NCBI RefSeq assembly: GCF_012275375.1
Contig: NZ_JAAZQJ010000003.1
Coordinates: forward strand, 248,001-312,000
Source: Dyella sp. SG609
GTDB lineage: Bacteria; Pseudomonadota; Gammaproteobacteria; Xanthomonadales; Rhodanobacteraceae
Reading direction: 5' to 3'
Length of the DNA stretch: 64,000 bases
The notes under the pieces were generated by a model. The model did not search any database. It was not told where the DNA came from and saw only the letters and a program-made list of their open reading frames with translations. Shown piece by piece: positions 1 to 8,432 of the stretch. Position numbers and translations under genes: made by a program. Numbering within the stretch: the first letter of the stretch is position 1; the number at the start of each line of letters is the position of its first letter.

Positions 1-179
1 GCCCTGGCCGTCGAACACCGCGGCGCCGAACGGGCCGCCGAGGCCGTGCTCGATGTTGTGGCTGGACAGCTGGATGGCCAGGTCCACGCGTTCTTCGTCG
101 GTGAGGTAGCGCTTGCCGGTGTCGACCAGGTCGCCCAGCCACGGCGGCAGGGTCAGGTGGATCTGCAGCGGCAGCATGC

Positions 180-183
<4 letters not shown>
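1..183 (-). CDS. Nucleoside deaminase, N-terminal part (cut by window edge)
   Basis: Only the first 61 codons are in the window. The start ATG at 183 is followed by a second in-frame ATG at 177. The visible protein has a helical N-terminus and then [10 protein letters not shown], which resembles the first strand (PFGAV) of the cytidine/guanine deaminase fold. The zinc-binding HAE and PCxxC motifs would lie beyond the left edge, so catalytic competence cannot be judged. The start overlaps the glnS stop in an ATGA, which implies translational coupling to glnS. Guanine deaminase or a tRNA adenosine deaminase relative are both possible; I favour a guanine-deaminase-like enzyme of purine salvage. 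Confidence 0.7.
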
Positions 184-1943
<1,760 letters not shown>

Positions 1944-1992
1944 CGGGCGGGACTCGCGGGTGATTGGCTGAAACGGCCAAGTTTACCCTGGA

Positions 1993-2125
1993 GGGAATGG
2001 GGAATGGAGAATAGGGAACAGGAAGAACAGGCCACGGCGATGTGAAGCGCTGTGAGCGAAGCGCGAGGTTTGCATCCCCTCGCGCCCGATTTCCTATTCT
2101 CGATTCTCTATTTCCTATTCCCTCG
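1993..2125. repeat. GGGAAT-type imperfect inverted repeat
   Basis: The left arm (1993-2022) is a run of GGGAATGG/GGAGAATA/GGGAACAGG units. The right arm (2089-2125) is the reverse-complement style TTCCTATTCTCGATTCTC run. The arms are about 70 bases apart and could fold into a long imperfect hairpin between glnS and the GGDEF gene. A second copy of the same style lies at 31976-32096. Confidence 0.6.
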
Positions 2126-2144
2126 CGCTGCCAGGCGCGAGCCC

Positions 2145-3227
<1,083 letters not shown>

Positions 3228-3357
3228 GCCGCCTCTTCCCCAAAAGAGTCGTGATACGAGGGCGACCTTAAAGCAGCGTCCGCGGGGTTGCCACTAGGCC
3301 GCACGGCCGGCCGGCAAGCTCTTGCGGCACCGGCGGGCGGGGGGTAGCTTGCCGGCC

Positions 3358-3648
3358 ATGCGCATCGCCTACCGAGCCGAGACCCTGATCGACGCCCACC
3401 TGGTGAAGGACGCGCTGGAAAGCGCGGAGATTCCCGCCTTCGTCGCCGGCGAATACCTCACCGGCGCGGTCGGCAACCTGCCGGCGCTCGACTACGTGGC
3501 CGTGCTGGTGCCCGAAGCGAGCCTGCCCGCGGCGATGGCGGTGGTGCGCGAAGTGGAGCGCGAGCTGATCGATGCGCGCCTTGCGCTGGACGAGCAGTAC
3601 GGCGAAGAGCAGGCCGGCGACGACGCGCCCTCGTTCATGCCGGCCTGA
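3358..3648 (+). CDS. DUF2007-family small protein
   Basis: A 96-residue protein starting MRIAYRAETLIDAHLVKDAL, with the pattern of the DUF2007 'putative signal transducing protein' family: a ferredoxin-like fold of the PII type, inferred from family knowledge. The ATG at 3358 follows a GGGGGGTAG stretch; a TTG 36 bases upstream is less convincing because the family begins at MRIAY. The acidic C-terminal tail (EQYGEEQAGDD) follows the domain. It is 55 bases upstream of apt on the same strand and may share a transcript. No ligand or partner can be assigned from sequence. Confidence 0.8.
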   Translation: MRIAYRAETLIDAHLVKDALESAEIPAFVAGEYLTGAVGNLPALDYVAVLVPEASLPAAMAVVREVERELIDARLALDEQYGEEQAGDDAPSFMPA

Positions 3649-3703
3649 AGCGCGCCGCGCGCTATGCTTGCGCGCTCCCTTCGCACAGGCAGCGCGCGTT
3701 CCC

Positions 3704-4234
3704 ATGGCATCGAACATCCGACAGATCGAGGCGCTGATCCGCGCCGTTCCCGATTTTCCGCAGGCCGGCGTGGTATTCCGCGACATCACGCCGCTGCTGG
3801 CCGATGCCGGCGGCTTCGCCCGCTGCATCGATGCGCTGGCCGAGCCGTGGCAGGGCAGCGGGGTGCAGGCGGTATGCGGGATCGAATCGCGCGGCTTCAT
3901 CTTCGGCGCCGCGCTGGCGCAGAAGCTGCACGCCGGCTTCGTGCCGCTGCGCAAGCCGAACAAGCTGCCGCCGCCGGTGGTGTCGGTGGACTACGCGCTG
4001 GAATACGGCAAGGACCGGCTGGAGGCACGTAACGATGCGCTGCGTCCGGGCGAAAGAGTGTTGATCGTCGACGACGTGCTCGCCACCGGCGGCACCCTGG
4101 ACGCGGCCTGCCGGCTGGTGGAAACGCTGGGCGCGGTGCGCGTGGGGGCCAGCGTGGTGATCGAACTGGAGGCCCTGCAAGGCCGCCACCGCCTGCCCGC
4201 AGACACGCCCCTGCACGCGCTGCTGCGCTACTGA
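3704..4234 (+). CDS. apt: Adenine phosphoribosyltransferase
   Basis: Purine salvage enzyme that condenses adenine with PRPP to give AMP. The 176-residue product has the usual APT length. The PRPP-binding loop VLIVDDVLATGGT is at residues 119-131. The N-terminal VPDFPQAGVVFRDITPLL segment and the adenine-side GIESRGFIFGAALA block (59-71) are typical of the family. I chose the ATG at 3704 because homologous proteins start just before the first amphipathic helix. The open frame extends further upstream, but only through the end of the DUF2007 gene. Confidence 0.95.
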   Translation: MASNIRQIEALIRAVPDFPQAGVVFRDITPLLADAGGFARCIDALAEPWQGSGVQAVCGIESRGFIFGAALAQKLHAGFVPLRKPNKLPPPVVSVDYALEYGKDRLEARNDALRPGERVLIVDDVLATGGTLDAACRLVETLGAVRVGASVVIELEALQGRHRLPADTPLHALLRY

Positions 4235-4309
4235 GCAGCGCGGCGCGGAGTGTTGAGAAGCACGCCGGCCGACGCCATTTTGTCCACTCTCGAACGCAGG
4301 AGTATCACG

Positions 4310-4963
4310 ATGCTCGGTATCGGTGCCTGGAAACAACGCATGCCCCGCCGCGAGGACGCGCTGCCTGGACGCACGCAGCCGATCGCACCCCCTTCGGCCC
4401 ATCACGTGCACGGCCGCCCCCTGACGCCGGAGGCCTTCCCCGGCAGCGAAGTACTGCAGGTCGGCATGGGCTGCTTCTGGGGCGCGGAACGCAAGTTCTG
4501 GCAACTGCCCGGCGTGCTGACCACGGCGGTCGGCTATGCCGGCGGCTATACCCCCAATGCCAGCTACCGCGAAGTGTGCTCGGGCGAAACCGGGCATACG
4601 GAAGTGGTGCAGGTGGTGTACGACCCGGCCCAGGTCAGCCTGGATACGCTGCTGCGCACGTTCTGGGAGAACCACGACCCCACCCAGGGCATGCAGCAGG
4701 GCAATGACGTGGGGACGCAGTACCGTTCGGCCATCTATACGTCCACGCCGGCACAGCGCGAAGCGGCGGAAGCGTCGTTGCAGCGTTATCAGGCGGAACT
4801 GGACCGCGCCGGGCATGGGCGGATCACTACCGAGATTGCCGACGCCGGCCCGTTCTATTACGCGGAGGCGGAGCATCAGCAGTATTTGTCGAAGAATCCG
4901 GCGGGGTATTGCGGGTTGGGTGGGACGGGCGTGAGTTGCCCGATCGGCCTCACCGGCGCCTGA
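4310..4963 (+). CDS. msrA: Peptide methionine-S-sulfoxide reductase
   Basis: Reduces the S epimer of methionine sulfoxide in oxidised proteins, with thioredoxin as usual electron donor. The product is 217 residues. The catalytic GCFWGAER motif places the nucleophile at Cys55. The C-terminal [12 protein letters not shown] segment supplies the resolving cysteines, as in E. coli MsrA. The N-terminal extension of about 45 residues includes [14 protein letters not shown], which is typical of the long MsrA form. The start at 4310 has an AGGAG seven bases upstream. No export signal is seen, so the protein is likely cytoplasmic. It converges on the formyltransferase gene, with a repeat between them. 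Confidence 0.96.
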   Translation: MLGIGAWKQRMPRREDALPGRTQPIAPPSAHHVHGRPLTPEAFPGSEVLQVGMGCFWGAERKFWQLPGVLTTAVGYAGGYTPNASYREVCSGETGHTEVVQVVYDPAQVSLDTLLRTFWENHDPTQGMQQGNDVGTQYRSAIYTSTPAQREAAEASLQRYQAELDRAGHGRITTEIADAGPFYYAEAEHQQYLSKNPAGYCGLGGTGVSCPIGLTGA

Positions 4964-4970
4964 ATGATTG

Positions 4971-5130
4971 CCCCCTCTCCCCTCCGGGGAGAGGGTTGGG
5001 GTGAGGGGCCGGGCGGAGCGTGGCGTTGATGATCGCCGCAAGCTCAAGAGCGTTTTTGCTTCGTAGGTGCGTCTTGGCGAGCCCCGACCCCTCATCTGCC
5101 TGCCGGCATCTTCTCCCCGGCGGGGAGAAG
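4971..5130. repeat. CTCTCCCC/GGGGAGAG hairpin repeat, paired unit
   Basis: The left hairpin CCCTCTCCCCTCCGGGGAGA is followed by a TTGGGGTGAGGGGCCGGGCG tail. About 70 bases later comes an inverted partner, CCCCTCATCTGCCTGCCGGC, then TTCTCCCCGGCGGGGAGAA. The unit fills the gap between convergent msrA and the formyltransferase gene and may act as a bidirectional terminator. Near-identical paired units lie at 40399-40559 and 58561-58710. Confidence 0.85.
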
Positions 5131-5137
5131 AGTTCGC

Positions 5138-5908
5138 TTATTTGACGCCGCGCGAACGCCAAGTCTTCCAATACCCCCACAACGTGGGGTGATACCACTG
5201 CTTCGACACCCCTTCGCCCATACGCGGCGCCAGCTTCCCTTCCGCCGCATCGTTCAACGCCGCCTTCATCAGCGGCAAGGCCGCCGCCAACTGCAACACC
5301 GGATACGTAGCGAAGCTGTCCTCTTCCTCCGGCTCGATGCGTGCCTGGTAAAGCACGCCCCCCGTATCCACCCCTTCATCCACCAGATGCACGGTAACCC
5401 CGCAACGCTCGCGGTCATCGTTCGCCAGCGCCCAGTAACCGCCATGCACTCCGCGATACGCCGGCGTGATTCCCATATGCGTATTGATGAACGGCGCATC
5501 CACCGCGGCGAGCAGCTTCTTCGACAGGATGCGCGTGCCGTTCACCACCACCGCCTGCGGCTCCAGCTTTTTCAGCAGCGCAGCCACGCGCCTGTGGTTG
5601 GCGCTTTCGACTTGAGTGACGGCGATGCCGGGTATCGGCGTATCCGACAAGCCATGGCGGTGCATCAGCATGGCGATGCGCATGTCCGCGGCGCGCGCCA
5701 GCAGCCGGCTGTACAGGATGAAGCAGAACTGCCCGAAGGTTTCCGTCCAGCCCAGCGTGCGTGCGCGGTAGCGCAGCATCTTCAGCGCCGAGGGCTTGCG
5801 CTCGACGATCACCGCGACGATCTCGAACTCCTCGCGCAAGCCGTTGTAGATGGCGCTGGTCGACCAGCCTTCGCCCGCGAGCAGGGCGATCCTAGGCCTG
5901 GCCGGCAT
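5138..5908 (-). CDS. Formyltransferase-fold enzyme
   Basis: A 256-residue protein with the catalytic core of 10-formyltetrahydrofolate-dependent formyltransferases: Asn142 and His144 in INTHMG, a PAYRGVHGG loop, and Asp181 in VDEGVDTG. It is too short to be methionyl-tRNA formyltransferase (about 315 residues) and lacks that enzyme's C-terminal OB domain. The N-terminus begins IALLAGEGWSTSAIYNGL, as in sugar N-formyltransferases. The gene overlaps the upstream polysaccharide deacetylase by 17 bases, so the two are translated together. The likely substrate is an amino sugar of a cell-surface glycan (inference); methionyl-tRNA is unlikely. Confidence 0.85.
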   Translation of the reverse strand: MPARPRIALLAGEGWSTSAIYNGLREEFEIVAVIVERKPSALKMLRYRARTLGWTETFGQFCFILYSRLLARAADMRIAMLMHRHGLSDTPIPGIAVTQVESANHRRVAALLKKLEPQAVVVNGTRILSKKLLAAVDAPFINTHMGITPAYRGVHGGYWALANDDRERCGVTVHLVDEGVDTGGVLYQARIEPEEEDSFATYPVLQLAAALPLMKAALNDAAEGKLAPRMGEGVSKQWYHPTLWGYWKTWRSRGVK

Positions 5909-6890
5909 GCATGTCCTCCAGCAAGGTGGCTACTTCGCCCATGTTGAGCGACTGCATGCCGTAGCGCTCGCGCAGGTAACCGTAGTAGCCGAGCACCTCG
6001 GTGAGGCAGGCCAGGTTGTGCTGGATATCCGCGCCGAAGTTGTGCGGATGCCACCACAGGTGGAACAGCCGCTCGCCGGTGGCCGCGTCGAGCATGGCCC
6101 GCTTGATGCGGCGCAGGCGCAGGCTTTCCAGCAGCGCCAGCGGGCGCGAATACGGGCGCAGGAAACGGCTGGACGGAATATTGAACGGACGGCTGCGCGC
6201 GCAATCCTGCAGCGCATAGGTGTGGTAGCCGCTGAGGTTCACGTAGGCATCGAGCAGGCGCGAGGCGCGCACGATCAGGTTCTGCTCGCGCTGGTTGCGC
6301 GGTGCGTAGAACGCCGCGTTCTCGTTGCCGCGATAGCAGGCGATGCCGAGTTCGTCGAGCACGGCCAGGTATTCCGGATTGCTCTGGTTGCGCGGGAACA
6401 CCAGGCTGGCGGTAGGAATGCCGTGCGCCTGCGCCGCGGCCAGCGCGGCTTTCAGGTCGGCGCGGAAGGCCTCCAGCGTCTGCCCGTCTTCCAGGCAGTA
6501 GTAGTGCGAAAACGTATGCGTGCCGATTTCCTGGCCGTCGTAATCGCGGATCAGCTGGACCATCTCCGGCGCGAAGTGGAAATGATCGTCGTCGCTGCCC
6601 CAGGCGTGTTCCTGCAGGTAGCGGTAGGAGGAAAGCTGTTGGCGGCGGTAATCGGGAAGCACGTCCGGCAGGTGGTGCCGCAGTTCCTCGGCGTCCTTGT
6701 AGAACAGGAAGCCCAGGGTGGCCCAGGTGGCATGGATGTCGTGTTCTTCGAACAGCTCCAGCATGCCGCGGATGGCTTCGCGCTCGCCGCGCAGGTTGGA
6801 CTCGTAGCTCTCGATGCTGCGCGCGTCGCGCACGCCCCAGTAGAGCTCGAGATCCAGCGAGACGGTGAAGATGCCCGGCATTGTCTGCAC
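5892..6890 (-). CDS. Polysaccharide deacetylase (NodB-homology) family protein
   Basis: A 332-residue carbohydrate esterase family 4-type protein. The first metal-ligand/catalytic Asp region is SLDLELYWG (Asp13), and motif 2 is HTFSH (His125, His129) in EIGTHTFSHYY. No signal peptide or membrane segment is seen, so it probably acts on a cytoplasmic, carrier-bound sugar. A GTG start at 6890 has GAGG six bases upstream; an ATG at 6881 is the alternative. It overlaps the formyltransferase downstream. A formyltransferase next to a deacetylase of the ArnD superfamily suggests transient N-formylation and deformylation of one amino sugar, as in the Arn pathway. The arrangement is seen; the pathway is inferred. 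Confidence 0.85.
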   Translation of the reverse strand: MQTMPGIFTVSLDLELYWGVRDARSIESYESNLRGEREAIRGMLELFEEHDIHATWATLGFLFYKDAEELRHHLPDVLPDYRRQQLSSYRYLQEHAWGSDDDHFHFAPEMVQLIRDYDGQEIGTHTFSHYYCLEDGQTLEAFRADLKAALAAAQAHGIPTASLVFPRNQSNPEYLAVLDELGIACYRGNENAAFYAPRNQREQNLIVRASRLLDAYVNLSGYHTYALQDCARSRPFNIPSSRFLRPYSRPLALLESLRLRRIKRAMLDAATGERLFHLWWHPHNFGADIQHNLACLTEVLGYYGYLRERYGMQSLNMGEVATLLEDMHAGQA

Positions 6891-7020
6891 TCAAACCTCG
6901 TGATCTGGTTCGCCGCCCAGTCCTGCCGCGCTATCGGCTACCGCGCCGCTTGGCGCGGCGTGGGTCGATCCCGGCAGTCCATCTGCCCCCCTTTGTTCAG
7001 CCTCGAGGCGTGCGTCGAGC

Positions 7021-7041
7021 GAACAATCTCGCGGATTGTTC
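7021..7041. promoter_or_regulatory. Interrupted palindrome upstream of the deacetylase operon
   Basis: GAACAATC-TCGCG-GATTGTTC, with two perfect 8-base arms 131 bases before the deacetylase start and 110 bases after the oxyR stop. It has no following T-run, so it reads better as a protein-binding site than a terminator. A second perfect 14-base palindrome, TGTGCGGCCGCACA, lies at 7109-7122. Confidence 0.35.
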
Positions 7042-7150
7042 TGGCCGAAATATGAAGCTTCCATGAGGGGGCGGGCGCGAGCGAATCCGCCGTTTAGGTG
7101 GCCGTTTGTGTGCGGCCGCACATCCTGCGGCAACAGGCTCTTACGCGTGT

Positions 7151-8101
7151 TTATGCCGATGCGCGCGGGCGGCTGGCCGGTTTCGATTCGTTAAGTTCCG
7201 GGCGCAGGAGTTCGGCCGGCATGCTGCGGATGACTTCCGCAAAGCGCTTAAGAAAATTTCCTACCGACGAACTCTTGCGCCATACCAGCGCGATCCGCCG
7301 GCTGGGCGGATGGCCGGCGAATTCCACCAGGTGCACGTTGTCGGTGCGCGCCACCGGCGGCTTGATCGCCAGGGTCGGCAACAGGGTGATGCCGACATTG
7401 GCGGCGACCATCTGGCGCAGCGTTTCCAGGCTGGTGGCGCGGAAGCCCGAGCGTTCGCCAGCGCCGGCCAGCTGGCAGACCTCCAGCGCCTGGTCGCGCA
7501 TGCAATGGCCGTCTTCCAGCAGCAGCAGGCTTTCGTCCTCCAGATCGCCGAGCTTGAGACGATGCTTCTTATGCGCCAGCGGGTGGCTTTCCGGCACCGC
7601 CAGTACGAAGGGTTCCTCGAACAGGAACTCGGCATGCAGGCTGTCTTCGTGCAGCGGCAGGGCGAGCACGCCGACGTCCAGCGAGCCTTCGCGCAGCATG
7701 CGGATCACCTGCTCGGTCTTTTCCTCCACCAGCAGCAGTTCCAGCCGCGGGAAACGCTGGCGCACCAGCGGCACCAGGTGAGGCAGCAGGTAGGGGCCGA
7801 GGGTAGGGAAGATGCCTAAGCGCAAGGTGCCCGATTCCGGGTCGCGCGTGCGCTGCGCGATGGCCTTGATCTCGTCGATCTCCGACAGCACGCCGCGCGC
7901 GCGGCGGGCGATCTCGCGGCCGGTTTCGGTGAGCAGCACCTTGCGCGGCGTGCGTTCGACCAGCGGCACGCCCAGTTCGTCTTCCAGCTTCTTGATCTGG
8001 GTCGACAGCGTGGGCTGGCTGACGAAGCTGGCCTCGGCCGCGCGGCCGAAGTGGCGGTGCTCGGCCAGGGCGACGAGGTACTGGAGATCGCGCAGATTCA
8101 T
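7151..8101 (-). CDS. oxyR: Hydrogen-peroxide-sensing LysR regulator OxyR
   Basis: A 316-residue LysR-type regulator. The N-terminal helix-turn-helix (residues 1-60) reads MNLRDLQYLVALAEHRHFGR. The effector domain holds the OxyR signature LLEDGHCMRDQALEVC, which places the redox-active cysteines at Cys200 and Cys209 (Cys199/Cys208 in E. coli). By family knowledge, peroxide oxidises these to a disulfide, and the protein then activates catalase, peroxiredoxin and related genes. The ATG at 8101 begins the conserved N-terminus. An OxyR-type operator overlaps its own promoter (8128-8164), so negative autoregulation is likely. The neighbouring genes are unrelated. Confidence 0.96.
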   Translation of the reverse strand: MNLRDLQYLVALAEHRHFGRAAEASFVSQPTLSTQIKKLEDELGVPLVERTPRKVLLTETGREIARRARGVLSEIDEIKAIAQRTRDPESGTLRLGIFPTLGPYLLPHLVPLVRQRFPRLELLLVEEKTEQVIRMLREGSLDVGVLALPLHEDSLHAEFLFEEPFVLAVPESHPLAHKKHRLKLGDLEDESLLLLEDGHCMRDQALEVCQLAGAGERSGFRATSLETLRQMVAANVGITLLPTLAIKPPVARTDNVHLVEFAGHPPSRRIALVWRKSSSVGNFLKRFAEVIRSMPAELLRPELNESKPASRPRASA

Positions 8102-8127
8102 GGGAATGGCCGTAGTCGGCGAAGACA

Positions 8128-8164
8128 ATAGCCAAAATCTATCACGATCATGAGAACAATCAAT
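8128..8164. promoter_or_regulatory. OxyR operator between oxyR and a rightward transcript
   Basis: The first half is ATAGCCAAAATCTAT (8128-8142), which keeps both ATAG and CTAT tetramers of the known OxyR consensus at the correct spacing. Seven bases later the second half is ATGAGAACAATCAAT (8150-8164), a weaker match (AT.. and C.AT). The site covers the putative leftward oxyR promoter (-35 TTGATT at 8163-8158, 16-base spacer, -10 TAGATT at 8141-8136). It ends at the -35 of a rightward promoter. This is the layout expected for repression of oxyR and activation of a divergent transcript. Confidence 0.75.
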
Positions 8165-8193
8165 TGGAGCAATCCGCACGGGACGCCTAAAGT
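8164..8193 (+). promoter_or_regulatory. Putative OxyR-activated rightward promoter
   Basis: TTGGAG (8164-8169), an 18-base spacer and TAAAGT (8188-8193) form a plausible sigma-70 promoter abutting the OxyR operator. Transcription would start near 8200. No open frame begins before the terminator at 8263-8299. Confidence 0.45.
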
Positions 8194-8199
8194 TCACCT

Positions 8200-8299
8200 C
8201 ACCCACCGGTTGCTCCACCCGCGCGCCATCCTTGCCCTCCCCCCGCAGGCGCGCGGTTCCCCACCGGCGGCGAAGCCCCCCCTTCGCCGCCGGTTTTTT
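8200..8299 (+). ncRNA. Candidate OxyS-like small RNA
   Basis: A transcript from the promoter at 8164-8193 would run about 100 nucleotides and end at the perfect hairpin CCGGCGGCGAAG/CTTCGCCGCCGG (8263-8274 with 8282-8293) followed by six T (8294-8299). No plus-strand gene lies upstream for this terminator to serve. Position, orientation, length (E. coli OxyS is about 109 nt) and the OxyR box all parallel oxyS. No primary-sequence similarity to OxyS is claimed. The alternative is a conditional attenuator in a long leader of the aminopeptidase gene at 8433. Confidence 0.45.
8263..8299 (+). terminator. Intrinsic terminator with perfect 12-bp stem
   Basis: A 12-base stem, a seven-C loop and T6. 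It lies 134 bases before the aminopeptidase start, so any rightward transcript from the oxyR side should stop here. A second, weaker hairpin (GGCATG-T-CTTC with GAAG-T-CATGCC, 8353-8387) follows within the remaining leader. Confidence 0.8.
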
Positions 8300-8432
8300 C
8301 ATGGGCGGCTTTCGCTGCGTCGTGCTTGTCCATGCTGCGCAGCAACGGGACGGGCATGTCTTCTGGCACTGTGTCCGAAGTCATGCCAGCTCCTAGCTTG
8401 CAAGGCTCTTTGTGTCCCCTGGGGAAATTCTC

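Noticed and set aside
5138-5908. Methionyl-tRNA formyltransferase (fmt)
   Set aside because: Too short, no C-terminal tRNA-binding domain, and not next to def; context is a glycan-type deacetylase.
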